Origin: Hyphomicrobiales bacterium
GTDB taxonomy: Bacteria; Pseudomonadota; Alphaproteobacteria; Rhizobiales; Methyloligellaceae
Direction of reading: 5' to 3'
Assembly (NCBI GenBank): GCA_021775555.1
Contig: JAJFHP010000057.1
Coordinates: forward strand, 1 to 64,000
DNA length: 64,000 bases
In this document: piece after piece, positions 19,799 to 29,434 of the stretch
Position numbering within the stretch: the first letter of the stretch is position 1
Layout: each line of letters opens with the position of its first letter
The notes under the pieces: model-generated
The model's input: the letters and a program-made list of their open reading frames with translations, nothing else
What the model was told of the DNA's origin: nothing
The model's database searches: none
Translations under genes and position numbers: made by a program

Positions 19799-20015
19799 GG
19801 ATTATCCTGCCTGACGCTTATCCTACATTTGTTCTCGCCGGACTTTCTGCGGTGGCAGGGCAGGCTTGTCAATGTGAGTTGCCGTTGAAGCGTAGGGAGA
19901 ATCCGAATAGACACGGGATTCAATGCGTCTGTTTGAAGTGCTGCGTTTTGCGTTCGCGTCCGTGCCGGTTTTATCCTGGCGAGCGGACCGGCGATGATTT
20001 GCAAGGGGTGCGGCA

Positions 20016-22433
20016 GTGAGTGGCAGTAAGCAATCAGCAGCCAAAGATAAGTTGGAGCCGGTATCAGTTGCCGGTCCGGGAAGCGTCGAAGAAGCGCTAG
20101 AGCAGGCATCCCATGCCAAGAGCGATGGGCACCTTGATGCGGCTGAGGCTCTTTACCGGTTCGTTCTGAAAGAAAACCCGCAGAATGCCGAGGCCCAAAA
20201 AGGTCTACACACGCTGCGCAGGGTACTGAGAAAGCCTGCCAAGGGATCACGGCGCAAAAAGCAGCCGTCCAAGAAGGCCCGGCTGGCCAAGGCCGGGTCT
20301 CAGCCAGTCCGGGAGACCAGTGCTCCCGGGTCAGGCGCCCAACCGTCCCAGGCGGATATTGACGCGCTGATTTCCTTGTACAAGGCGGGACAGCTTGGTG
20401 AGGCAGAGATCCAGGCCCGGCGGCTTATCAAGAAATATCCACGTACGGTGGATGTAATCAGAGTCCTGGCGGCCGCGTTGGCTGACCAGGGAAAATTCGA
20501 GGATGCCGTTATCGCCTTCCGGGAGTTGCTCGAGATAAAGCCAGATTATGCCGCTGGTCACAACAATCTCGGCAATGTATTGAAAAATCTCGGCAGGTTG
20601 GATGAAGCTTTAGAGAGTTACAAGCGGGCCCTCAAGATCAGTCCTGACTTGGCTGACATTCACAATAATATCGGGAGTGCATTGAATAGTCTCGGCAAGC
20701 TCGAAGAGGCTGTTGCCAGTTACCTTAATGCTCTGAGGATCAAGGGTGATTATGTCGAGGCCTACAGCAATCTCGGCAATGTGTTGTACAAAATGGGTAA
20801 GAAATGGGAGGCAATCGGCTGCTACCGAAAGGCCCTTGAGATCAAACCCGATTATCTTGTGGTACTTATCAATTTTTCCAGCGTGGTGAAGGTTGTCGAA
20901 ACCGTTGATCAGTCTCCCGGTTTCAGGCAATTAATTGTCCGTTGCCTCCGGGATCCTCGCATTGATAGCGCCGATGTGAGTGCGGCTGGAATCAAGCTGC
21001 TTTTGTCGGATATGCAGGGTCAACCCAGTGTCAAGTCCCGAGACCTAGACGGCCTCGGCGTACTGGCCTCCTCGGCGGATGATCTGCTCACTGCTTATTT
21101 GAAAAGCGCTCTGGTGAAAAACCCGGATATTGAGCGAGACCTGACCACTACCCGACTCACCTTGCTCAAACGGTGTGATGAGGCCCACCCTGAGGGCGTT
21201 TCTCCAGATGTGGATATGGAACTGCTGGAGGCGCTGGCACTGCAGAGCTTCCTGAACGAATATATCTGGCATGTTACTGAAGACGAAGAACAGGCGGTAA
21301 ATCGGCTGGAATCCAGGGTTGTTGATGCTATTGAAGGCGGGAAAAATCCGGAAGCAACTGATCTTTTCCTGCTGGCTGCCTATCGCCCCATTTTCCCAAT
21401 TCACAGCATCAGACAATGGACGCTCAATCACTATGAAAAGATCGACGCGATATTAAAACCGGTCCTGCTGCAGCTGATCTTACTTCCTGCCCTGGAGGCT
21501 GAGATCAGAGATGGCCTTGAGCAGCTGACGCCCATTGATAATGATGTATCCGTGGCCGTACGCGACCAGTATGAAGAAAACCCCTACCCGCGATGGGACA
21601 GCTTGTCATTCGTCCCACCGACCATCTACACGACCCAGGTTCTTGATGATATTGCCCCGCACAAGCTGGAGATATTTCCGGCAACGGAAAACCCGAAGGT
21701 TTTGATCGCTGGCTGCGGGACGGGCAAGCAACCGATTTTCTGCGCCCTGCGCATGCAGGGTTCAGATGTTCTGGCGGTGGATCTGAGCAGGACCAGTATT
21801 GCCTTCGCCAGGCGCAAGGCAGACGAATTGAAGGTGCAAAATATCCGGTTCGCGCAAGCCGATATCCTGAAACTGGGTGTCCTGAATGACAGTTTCGATG
21901 TCATCGAGTGCGGTGGAGTACTGCATCACATGGCTGATCCGGAGGCCGGATTGAGGGTGCTGGTTGGTCTCCTGAAGCCCGGTGGGTATATGAAAATCGG
22001 GCTATACAGCGAGATTGCCAGGGAACATATCCGGTTTTGGCGCCGGAGCGTTTCCGAGAAGGAATTTTCGTCCTCTCTACAAGGCATGCGTGAATTCAGA
22101 TCCTGGGTGCAGGAGAGTGAGTCGGATGAGGCCAGTCTGCTCCAGAAATCGATGGATTTTTATTCATCATCAACACTGAGGGATTTAGTCTTCCACGTAC
22201 ATGAGCATCAATTCACGCTGCCCCAGATCAGTGCACTGCTCGGCAGGCATGATCTTGAATTTCTCGGGTTCATTTTCTCAAACTCGAGCTACAAACCCGA
22301 ATATGCAAAGACATATCCAAATGACCCGGATTGCATTGATCTGGATAACTGGCATCTGTTCGAGAAGGACAATCCAAACCTGTTTCTGGGGATGTACCAG
22401 TTCTGGTGCCGGAAGGGAGACGAAGATACCTAG
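20016..22433 (+). CDS. TPR-repeat protein with C-terminal class I methyltransferase domain (copy 1)
   Basis: 805-residue cytoplasmic protein. The GTG start at 20016 follows AGGGG. Residues about 25-70 hold one TPR-like unit and a Lys-rich linker; residues 105-290 hold TPRs (AAGHNNLGNVLKNLGRLDEA, then the NIGSALNSLGKLEEAVASY unit). After a helical middle section come QYEENPYPRW and a SAM domain from about residue 560: motif I VLIAGCGTGKQP, motif II VLAVDLSRTS, DVIECGGVLHHMADPEAG and LKPGGYMKIGLYS. The substrate is unknown; TPRs suggest a protein partner. A close paralogue follows 248 bp downstream. Confidence 0.85.
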   Translation: MSGSKQSAAKDKLEPVSVAGPGSVEEALEQASHAKSDGHLDAAEALYRFVLKENPQNAEAQKGLHTLRRVLRKPAKGSRRKKQPSKKARLAKAGSQPVRETSAPGSGAQPSQADIDALISLYKAGQLGEAEIQARRLIKKYPRTVDVIRVLAAALADQGKFEDAVIAFRELLEIKPDYAAGHNNLGNVLKNLGRLDEALESYKRALKISPDLADIHNNIGSALNSLGKLEEAVASYLNALRIKGDYVEAYSNLGNVLYKMGKKWEAIGCYRKALEIKPDYLVVLINFSSVVKVVETVDQSPGFRQLIVRCLRDPRIDSADVSAAGIKLLLSDMQGQPSVKSRDLDGLGVLASSADDLLTAYLKSALVKNPDIERDLTTTRLTLLKRCDEAHPEGVSPDVDMELLEALALQSFLNEYIWHVTEDEEQAVNRLESRVVDAIEGGKNPEATDLFLLAAYRPIFPIHSIRQWTLNHYEKIDAILKPVLLQLILLPALEAEIRDGLEQLTPIDNDVSVAVRDQYEENPYPRWDSLSFVPPTIYTTQVLDDIAPHKLEIFPATENPKVLIAGCGTGKQPIFCALRMQGSDVLAVDLSRTSIAFARRKADELKVQNIRFAQADILKLGVLNDSFDVIECGGVLHHMADPEAGLRVLVGLLKPGGYMKIGLYSEIAREHIRFWRRSVSEKEFSSSLQGMREFRSWVQESESDEASLLQKSMDFYSSSTLRDLVFHVHEHQFTLPQISALLGRHDLEFLGFIFSNSSYKPEYAKTYPNDPDCIDLDNWHLFEKDNPNLFLGMYQFWCRKGDEDT

Positions 22434-22681
22434 TTCGCACCGGGATGACCCGTGGGCAGCTTGTCGCTGCGGAGGGTGTAAGTGTCAGTAATTAAATTCG
22501 AAAATTTAGATTGAGGACCTTGTCGTCAGCCTTCCATCTATCCTATGATTCGCAAGTCAGGTGATTTGGACCGGCAACAATCTTACAGCGTTGGTTTTGA
22601 CAGTTGTGTGCGTTCTTGGGGAGGCAGCACACCTGTAACGTGCTGCCTGTTGGCAATAGCGAGACAAGGCAGCATCCAACC

Positions 22682-24970
22682 ATGAGCAGTAGCGAGGCAT
22701 TTTCCGTAGAGCAGCTATTGGATGAGGCGTCCGTTAATCGGGATGCAGGGCGACTGGAAGAAGCAGTGCGAATATACCGCTCGATCTTGCAGGAACACCC
22801 ACAAAACACGGAAGCCCAGAAAGCCCTGCACGGATTACAGAAGCTGATGAAGAAGACTTCCGGGAAAGGAAGCGGAAGATCAGGGCGCAAGGCAAAAACC
22901 AAGGGGAAAGCAAGGCTAGCCAAGGCGGGCTCAGCGGCGCGGCTCAAGTCTGCGCGTCCCAAGACAAGGCCACAGCCACCTGACTATGAAGTGCAGCGTC
23001 TCCTGGCGCACTATAACAGTGGGCAGTTGCTGGAAGCGGAAGCCGGTACAAGGCAGCTCATTCAAAAATTTCCCAGGGCGGCCATACTCTACAACCTGCT
23101 GGGTGCCGTGCTGGGGGAGCTGGGCAGAACGGAAGAGGCGGTTGCCAGCTATGTGCAGGCGATCAATATCAAGCAGGATTATGCCGAGGCTCATGTCAAT
23201 CTGGCCATGACGCTCAAAAAACTCGGACTGATGGATCAGGCTGCGGAGAGTTGCAGGCTTGCCATTGCAGCCGAACCGGAGTCCATTCGGGCTTACAACG
23301 CCCTGGGGCATATTTTGCGGGAACTCGGCAGATTTGATGAAGCCGTCGCCTGCCATGTTCAGGCTCGGACAGTTGATCCCGATTCAGTGGAGGCCCTGGC
23401 GGGATTTGCCGAGGCGCTCCAGCATGTACAGAGCATAAAAACAGATATCCATTTTATGAAATTGATTGGTCTCTGCTTTGAGCATGATGCCGTTACCAGC
23501 GAAAATGTCGTGGCGGCCAGCCAGACAATACTGAAATCTGTTCTCCAGAAACAACTCAGCGCTGAAACTCTCTCTCCTTCCGATCTCACCGGTATTGCAC
23601 CCCAGGCAATTGAGCTTCTTGGGGCTCATCTCAAGGGCACGATGTTTGTAGATGCTGATCTGGAGATGTTCCTCAGCCATGTCAGGTGCAAGTTTCTTGA
23701 GACGTGGAGTGGTGATGACGCAGACGCATTGAACGCAGATGCAGTTGCAGATGCAGGGTTATTGGAGGCGCTCGCCTACCAGGCTTTTCACAACGAGTAT
23801 ATCTGGCATGTCACCGACGATGAAAATGCCCGCCTTGAAGCACTGGAAACAAAAATTGCCAGAGGGATGCAGGAGGGCGCTGCTCCAGGTGAATCCGATC
23901 TGTACCTGCTTGCGTCCTACCGTCCGCTATGGGCGGTTGAATGCATAAGAAACTGGGCCATAAAAGATCATGGAGCAGCAAGCGGCCGGCTCAGGGACTT
24001 CTTACGCCTTGCAATTCTCAACTCGGAAAGAGAACGGGAAATCAGCCAGCAGATCGAGTGTCTGACGTCTATTGATAACGATGTTTCGGTCGCGGTGCGC
24101 AGCCAGTATGAAGAAAATCCCTATCCCCGCTGGCACAGTATTTCTGTCGGCACCTCTATGCCGTACACGGACCTGATAAATAAGGATATTGCGCCTCACA
24201 ACTGCGCTTTGAAACCCACCAGTCCAAATCCGGAAATCCTGATTGCAGGCTGTGGAACTGGCAAGCAGCCAATTTTGACGGCGATTGCAGCTCAGAACTC
24301 CAATGTCCTGGCTGTTGATTTGAGCAAATCCAGCCTGTCCTATGCGAAACGCAAGGCGGAAGAGTTCAAAGTGCGAAATATCCGGTTTGCCCAGGCTGAT
24401 ATTCTGAAACTTGGAGAGCTGGAGAGCCGCTTCGATGTCATTGAGTGCTCCGGTGTGCTTCACCATATGGCTGATCCGGAAGCAGGGCTGAAGGTGCTTC
24501 TCCAACGCTTAAAGCCCGGCGGGTTTATAAATATCGCTTTGTACAGTGATATAGCCAGGAAACAGATGGGGACATGGGGAGAGCTGGCGTCCGGGAATGG
24601 TTTTGACTCCTCCCTTCAGGGGATGAGGGATTTCCGCGCCTGGCTCAAGCAAACCGATAGTCCGGAAGCCAGGGCGCTACATCTCACGAGCGATTTCTAC
24701 TCGGCATCCATGCTTCGTGACCTGATGTTCCATGTGCAGGAGCATCGCTTCACGATCCCGCAGATCAGTGCACTTCTGGACAGACACAAGCTTGAATTTC
24801 TCGGGTTCCGTTTTACCGACCTGATTTCCAAATCCGGTTATTTAAACAGATTCCCGAATGACCCGGATTGTATTGACCTGGAAAACTGGCACGTGTTCGA
24901 GCAGGAAAGTCCCAACGTGTTTTTGGGGATGTACCAGTTCTGGTGCCGCAAGGAGGCTGAAGCAGCCTAG
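22682..24970 (+). CDS. TPR-repeat protein with C-terminal class I methyltransferase domain (copy 2)
   Basis: Paralogue of the preceding gene with the same domain order and long shared stretches, for example NEYIWHVT, NDVSVAVR, QYEENPYPRW, AGCGTGKQPI and CIDLENWHVFE. Start set at the ATG at 22682 (MSSSEAFSVEQLLDEA); a longer frame exists upstream but reads low-quality sequence. 762 residues. It has fewer or more diverged TPRs than copy 1. Motif I ILIAGCGTGKQPI and DVIECSGVLHHMADPEAG indicate an active SAM site. The 3' end overlaps the convergent HAD gene by 4 bp. Confidence 0.85.
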   Translation: MSSSEAFSVEQLLDEASVNRDAGRLEEAVRIYRSILQEHPQNTEAQKALHGLQKLMKKTSGKGSGRSGRKAKTKGKARLAKAGSAARLKSARPKTRPQPPDYEVQRLLAHYNSGQLLEAEAGTRQLIQKFPRAAILYNLLGAVLGELGRTEEAVASYVQAINIKQDYAEAHVNLAMTLKKLGLMDQAAESCRLAIAAEPESIRAYNALGHILRELGRFDEAVACHVQARTVDPDSVEALAGFAEALQHVQSIKTDIHFMKLIGLCFEHDAVTSENVVAASQTILKSVLQKQLSAETLSPSDLTGIAPQAIELLGAHLKGTMFVDADLEMFLSHVRCKFLETWSGDDADALNADAVADAGLLEALAYQAFHNEYIWHVTDDENARLEALETKIARGMQEGAAPGESDLYLLASYRPLWAVECIRNWAIKDHGAASGRLRDFLRLAILNSEREREISQQIECLTSIDNDVSVAVRSQYEENPYPRWHSISVGTSMPYTDLINKDIAPHNCALKPTSPNPEILIAGCGTGKQPILTAIAAQNSNVLAVDLSKSSLSYAKRKAEEFKVRNIRFAQADILKLGELESRFDVIECSGVLHHMADPEAGLKVLLQRLKPGGFINIALYSDIARKQMGTWGELASGNGFDSSLQGMRDFRAWLKQTDSPEARALHLTSDFYSASMLRDLMFHVQEHRFTIPQISALLDRHKLEFLGFRFTDLISKSGYLNRFPNDPDCIDLENWHVFEQESPNVFLGMYQFWCRKEAEAA

Positions 24971-25668
24971 GCAGGTTCAGTGCCCAGTTCCTGATGCACA
25001 TCACCCAGAAACCCGAGCAAATCCTCCGTCATGTGGTGGATATGCTCCGGTGGCTCGGTCCATTCCTTGATCTGGTGCTGGATCGGGTGGTCATAAAATT
25101 CGGAGTGTACGAGCACGGTGACCATGCCGAGCGTGTGGGGAGATTGCAGGTTATGCGGCATGTCCTCGAACATGGCGGCCTCGTGGGCAGTAACATTGTG
25201 CGCTTTCAGGAACATGTCATAGGCTTTGGGGTCGGGCTTTGGCACGAAACCTGCCGCGCCGATGTCAAACACGTCATCGAACTTGTCCAGAACGCCAAGC
25301 TGCCCGGCGACATTTTCCGCATGTTTGCGCGAGCCGTTGGTGAAGATGTATTTCTCGCCCGGCAGCGCTTCAATTGCAGCGGCAAGTTCGGGTGAAGGAG
25401 GCAGCATCGACACATCGATGTCATGCACATAATCGAGAAATTTTTCCGGTTTCAGTCCGTGCTGGCTCATCAGGCCCGACAGGGTGGTCCCGTAACCGAC
25501 ATAGTAAGATTTCTGCAGCACGCGCGCATCTGCAAAGGACAAATCCAGATAGTCGGCAATGAACTCGCCCATACGCTGGTCGACTTGTGCGAACAGGTTG
25601 CACTCGGCAGGGTAGAGCGTGTTATCCAGATCAAAAATCCAGGCGCGTGTGTCGTGAAAATTTTCCAA
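24967..25668 (-). CDS. HAD-family pyrimidine 5'-nucleotidase-like hydrolase
   Basis: Haloacid dehalogenase-type phosphatase of 233 residues. Motif I is WIFDLDNTLYPAECNLF (catalytic Asp pair DxD), motif II YIFTNGSRKHAE, motif III region GFVPKPDPKAYDMF with FEDMPHNL (motif IV acidic pair). The FDLDNTLYP form is typical of the SDT1/phosphoglycolate-like pyrimidine nucleotidase group that sits near argB in alphaproteobacteria. It lies 17 bp after argB on the same strand. Confidence 0.9.
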   Translation of the reverse strand: MENFHDTRAWIFDLDNTLYPAECNLFAQVDQRMGEFIADYLDLSFADARVLQKSYYVGYGTTLSGLMSQHGLKPEKFLDYVHDIDVSMLPPSPELAAAIEALPGEKYIFTNGSRKHAENVAGQLGVLDKFDDVFDIGAAGFVPKPDPKAYDMFLKAHNVTAHEAAMFEDMPHNLQSPHTLGMVTVLVHSEFYDHPIQHQIKEWTEPPEHIHHMTEDLLGFLGDVHQELGTEPA

Positions 25669-25685
25669 CTGTTTCCGCCCGGGTA

Positions 25686-26612
25686 CTAGCTATCACGCGT
25701 GGCGCTGAGAAACGTACCCGCGCCATGCTCGGTGAAGAGTTCCAGCAGAACAGCATGTGGTGTCTTGCCATTGATGATGACGACTGCTTCCACGCCATTT
25801 TGCACCACTTGGATGCAGCTTTCGATTTTGGGGATCATGCCGTCTGAGATGGTGCCATCCTCAATCAGCGCACGCGCGTCATCCACCGTGAGGTCATGGA
25901 TCAGCGAGCCCTTTTTATCAAGCACGCCTTCAACGTCGGTGAGGAGCAGTAGCCGTTTGGCGACCATTTTCGCCGCCAGTACACCCGCGAAAGTGTCTGC
26001 GTTGATATTGTAGGTATGTCCCTCGGGTGACACGCCGAGAGGGGCAACAACGGGGATGAGATCAGACGCGATAATCACCTCGATGATATGCGGGTCAACT
26101 TTCGTGGGCTCTCCAACGAAGCCAAGGTCAACCACACTCATCAGGTTTGAGTCAGGATCGGCAACCTGCTTCTCCAGCTTGCGCACGGTCATCAGCCCGG
26201 CGTCCTTGCCGGAGATGCCGACCGCCTTGCCGCCCTGTTTGTTTATCGCGGTAACGATCTGCTTGTTGATGGAGCCGGCCAGCACCATTTCGACCACGTC
26301 CATGGTGTCCTGGTCCGTGACCCGCAAGCCTCCCTTGAATTCAGACTTGATGCTGAGCTTGTCCAGCAGCGCGCCGATTTGCGGCCCGCCGCCATGCACC
26401 ACAACCGGGTTTACGCCAGATTGTTTCAGCAGCACGATATCGCGGGCAAAGCTTTCCGCCAGTTCCGGATCGCCCATGGCATGGCCGCCATATTTCACGA
26501 CCACTGTCGCCCCGTCATAGCGCTGCATGAAGGGCAGGGCCTTGGAAAGGATCGCGGCCTGCAATGGTGCGGAACCGGGAGCCTTGGGCGGTTTTGCGTT
26601 ATCTTTGGGCAT
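25686..26612 (-). CDS. argB: acetylglutamate kinase
   Basis: Second step of arginine synthesis: phosphorylates N-acetylglutamate. Amino-acid-kinase fold motifs: [11 protein letters not shown] (phosphate-binding Lys/Gly), [40 protein letters not shown] and [12 protein letters not shown]. 308 residues, normal, with an N-terminal helix as in arginine-sensitive forms. Between engB and the HAD gene on the same strand. Confidence 0.96.
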   Translation of the reverse strand: MPKDNAKPPKAPGSAPLQAAILSKALPFMQRYDGATVVVKYGGHAMGDPELAESFARDIVLLKQSGVNPVVVHGGGPQIGALLDKLSIKSEFKGGLRVTDQDTMDVVEMVLAGSINKQIVTAINKQGGKAVGISGKDAGLMTVRKLEKQVADPDSNLMSVVDLGFVGEPTKVDPHIIEVIIASDLIPVVAPLGVSPEGHTYNINADTFAGVLAAKMVAKRLLLLTDVEGVLDKKGSLIHDLTVDDARALIEDGTISDGMIPKIESCIQVVQNGVEAVVIINGKTPHAVLLELFTEHGAGTFLSATRDS

Positions 26613-26665
26613 GGGTCTTTGTTCCTCGCAGCCCGTTATAACGGACTTGGCCGCGGGGACAATCT

Positions 26666-27310
26666 CTAGTCTCGCATCAGGGTTAGGATTGCCGCGCGCA
26701 GGTCCGGGAGCCCTGTTCCCTTGCGCGACGACGTGGCGATGATCTCCGGGAAAGCGGCGGGGTGTTTTGACAACTCTTTCGCCGTGGCCTCAACTACCTT
26801 TTCAAGCTCTGTAGCTTTCACCTTGTCTACCTTGGTGAGTACGGCCTGGTAGGAGACTGCCGCCACGTCCATCAACTCCAGAGTAGGCGCATCGGACGCT
26901 TTCAGACCGTGGCGCGCATCGATGAGCAGGAACACCCGTCTGAGGCTCGCGCGGCCCTTCAGATAGTCCTGGATGAGCTTGTTCCATCCAGCGACTTCCG
27001 TTTTCGCGGCGCGCGCATAGCCATAGCCCGGCAGGTCAACAAGATAGGCGCGTTCATCCAACACGAAGTAATTCACTTCGCGGGTGCGTCCCGGTGTGTT
27101 GGAGGTACGGGCCAGCGCCTTTTGCCCCACAAGCGCATTCAACAGGCTCGACTTGCCCACATTGGAGCGCCCCGCAAAGGCCACTTCAGGCAACGCGTCA
27201 CCCGGCAAACCGTCCACATTCACGACACCCTTCAGGAAGGTGCAGGGGTGGCGGAACAGCCGTTGCGCTTCTTCCAGCGTCGCTTCGTCAAACTCTGCCA
27301 GCGCGGTCAT
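26666..27310 (-). CDS. engB: ribosome biogenesis GTPase EngB/YsxC
   Basis: GTPase needed for late 50S assembly. G1 [16 protein letters not shown]2 region [13 protein letters not shown]3 [14 protein letters not shown]4 TKVDKV, G5 ATSSRKGTG. 214 residues. Lies between yidC (separated here by the VWA and VOC genes) and argB, as in many relatives. Confidence 0.95.
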   Translation of the reverse strand: MTALAEFDEATLEEAQRLFRHPCTFLKGVVNVDGLPGDALPEVAFAGRSNVGKSSLLNALVGQKALARTSNTPGRTREVNYFVLDERAYLVDLPGYGYARAAKTEVAGWNKLIQDYLKGRASLRRVFLLIDARHGLKASDAPTLELMDVAAVSYQAVLTKVDKVKATELEKVVEATAKELSKHPAAFPEIIATSSRKGTGLPDLRAAILTLMRD

Positions 27311-27419
27311 GGATTAAGCCCTTGTTCACTACACTCACAGTTGCGTGAGCGCGGCCTCTGGTATTCGCCCCTCTATACCCAATATCGGGACAAGACGGAG
27401 ACTTGGGAGGCGATCCAGC

Positions 27420-28712
27420 ATGAAAAATATTTCCATTACACTAGCCCTTACGGCGCTCAGCCTATGCGCGCAACCGGTAGCGGCGGAAACCGGTAACAGC
27501 ATCGCACTTGTTCTGGATGCATCGGGCTCCATGAACGGCAAGCTCAAGGATGGCGCGGTCAAGATCGATGCGGCCAAAAAGGCAGTCACACGGGTGATTT
27601 CCAAGTTGCCGGGAGATGCACGACTGTCATTCCGGGCCTATGGCCATCAATCCCATCGCTCCAAGAAAGACTGCAAGGACACACAACTTCTGGTGAACTT
27701 TGCCTCCTCCGGGGATGCGCGTGCTCCCATCCTGGACAAGATGAAGCCGCTCAAGGCGCAAGGCTATACGCCGATATCCTATGTTCTGGAGCTCGCAGCC
27801 AAGGATGTTGCGCGTGAAGGCGCCCAAAGCCGGTCCGTCGTGCTTGTCTCCGACGGCAAGGAAACCTGCGCGGGTGATCCCTGTATCGTGGCCAAGGCTC
27901 TGGCGGCAGCAGACGCGAAACTCGTTGTGCACACCATCGGCTTTGGCGTCGATGCCGCAACCAAATATCAGCTCCAATGCATTGCCAAAGCGGCGCGAGG
28001 TAAATACTTCAATGCCTCCAGCACGGACGAGCTTGCAAGCGCACTCGATACAGCAGCAGCTGAACCCGCTCCCAAGATCGAAAAAATGGTCATCAAGAAG
28101 AAAAAGGCCATTCTGGGCTCTTTGCGCATCAAATATGTTGAGAAGTTCCACATTCAGAACAAGGTTCTGGATGGAGAAACCGGCGAGAAAGTAGACTGGA
28201 TGGGTGAGAGAAAAAATCCGATCCAGTTGAAGCCCGGTATCTACAATGTCACGTTCAACAAGGATGTGTGGAAGAGTGTCGTGGTCGAAGGGGGCAAGGA
28301 GACGGTGCTTGAGCCGGGCGTGCTGAAATTCACCCGCGCTGCCGGACATGGACACAATATCCTCGATGCCGAGACGGGTGAAAAGCGCGCTTACGCTCAC
28401 TCACGCGCGACGAAAGTGGCGCTCATTCCATCCACCTACACGATTACTTTCGGCAAAACCGAATGGCCCGATATCGAGATCAAGCCCGGCGAGGTCACCA
28501 TTCTGAAACCTGGCAAGCTGGTGCTCAAGGACAGCGAAAAGCTCAAGCATCGAAAGATTTACACACAAGCCGGTTCCTATGCCGGTTATGTGGACAGCCA
28601 CAACAATGAGCGGCTATTGCCCCCCGGCAAATATGCCCTGGATGTCGGAGACGGTGAGCGTGCCGAATTCGAGATCAAGGAAGGCGCCGACATGGAGGTC
28701 GAACTCCAATAG
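27420..28712 (+). CDS. exported von Willebrand factor A domain protein with repeated beta domains
   Basis: 430 residues from the Met at 27420, which gives a signal peptide (ISITLALTALSLCAQPVAA). A VWA domain follows with an intact metal-ion site (LVLDASGSMNGK, later TPISYVLELAAK and LVSDGKETCAGDP). Paired cysteines (KDC and ETCAGDPC) may form disulfides. From about residue 215 come three related beta units, each with the pattern L-x-P-G-x-Y-x-(V/I)-x-F/V and (E/K)PG, for example LKPGIYNVTFNKD, LIPSTYTITFGKT and LPPGKYALDVGDG. Probably periplasmic or lipid-free secreted adhesion or scaffold protein. A terminator follows. Confidence 0.82.
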   Translation: MKNISITLALTALSLCAQPVAAETGNSIALVLDASGSMNGKLKDGAVKIDAAKKAVTRVISKLPGDARLSFRAYGHQSHRSKKDCKDTQLLVNFASSGDARAPILDKMKPLKAQGYTPISYVLELAAKDVAREGAQSRSVVLVSDGKETCAGDPCIVAKALAAADAKLVVHTIGFGVDAATKYQLQCIAKAARGKYFNASSTDELASALDTAAAEPAPKIEKMVIKKKKAILGSLRIKYVEKFHIQNKVLDGETGEKVDWMGERKNPIQLKPGIYNVTFNKDVWKSVVVEGGKETVLEPGVLKFTRAAGHGHNILDAETGEKRAYAHSRATKVALIPSTYTITFGKTEWPDIEIKPGEVTILKPGKLVLKDSEKLKHRKIYTQAGSYAGYVDSHNNERLLPPGKYALDVGDGERAEFEIKEGADMEVELQ

Positions 28713-28732
28713 GTGCAAGCCGCTCAGACTGG

Positions 28733-28769
28733 CAGGCCGTATCCTCATTTCAGGGTGCGGCCTGTTTTT
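28733..28769 (+). terminator. rho-independent terminator after the VWA gene
   Basis: CAGGCCG (28733-28739) pairs with CGGCCTG (28758-28764), and TTTTT follows (28765-28769). The loop is 18 bases. It sits between the convergent VWA and VOC genes. Confidence 0.7.
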
Positions 28770-28771
28770 GT

Positions 28772-29422
28772 TCAGTTCAGTATGATGAGGCCGTTGGGAG
28801 ACCGGAATTCCGCGTGGAGTCCGGGTGCGTTTTCGTCTCGCGCCTGGTCTATCTGTGCAAGGTTCTTCGCCCCGATTGCGGTCAGTGCCGCATTCAGTTT
28901 TTTAGGCGCATTATGGCTTATTTTGAGAGCTTCAAGCCGGCAGCCAAGATCAGCCATGCCTGCCGCGGGACCGGCAAAGTCGGGCCATTCAATGAGTGTG
29001 GGGAACAGCCCATCTTCCGGCATGGTCCCGTCTTGAGGGATCGTGATGTTCCAGACCAGATCACCGCGCCGTCCTTCTTCTATCGGCCCGGGTGATATGG
29101 AGGACGCCGCGACAGCTTCTGCAATATTATCTGTGCGAAGGACCCATGTATGGAGACGCGGGCGCTCGGCAATGCGGGACTGAACGCCAGCATCATCAAG
29201 ATTGAACCAGCGCGAGCGGTCCGGTTCGGCTGCATCCGCGTCGATGGCGATGATTTCCAGAAACGCGCCGCCGCCGATTTGCATCAGGCAATTGTGGGTG
29301 CCCATCAGTGGATGTTTGCCCCCCGCAGGCACACGTACCCCGAGAGCCTCTTCAACGTAAGAGATGCCTGATTCCAGCGAGCTGGCGGCAATAACGAGAT
29401 GGTCTAGTTCGCAGCGCAGCAT
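28772..29422 (-). CDS. VOC-superfamily (glyoxalase-like domain) protein
   Basis: 216 residues; starts LDHLVIAASSLESGISYVEE, the usual first beta-alpha-beta module of the glyoxalase/bleomycin-resistance/dioxygenase fold, followed by GTHNCLMQIGGGAFLEIIAI. The pattern fits the Glyoxalase_3 type (stand-alone, often annotated only as VOC). A metal-binding His is plausible at DHL and Glu at LEIIAID. Substrate unknown. It lies 12 bp downstream of yidC on the same strand and is probably cotranscribed with it. Confidence 0.8.
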   Translation of the reverse strand: MLRCELDHLVIAASSLESGISYVEEALGVRVPAGGKHPLMGTHNCLMQIGGGAFLEIIAIDADAAEPDRSRWFNLDDAGVQSRIAERPRLHTWVLRTDNIAEAVAASSISPGPIEEGRRGDLVWNITIPQDGTMPEDGLFPTLIEWPDFAGPAAGMADLGCRLEALKISHNAPKKLNAALTAIGAKNLAQIDQARDENAPGLHAEFRSPNGLIILN

Positions 29423-29434
29423 GGGAGGGCCGGC

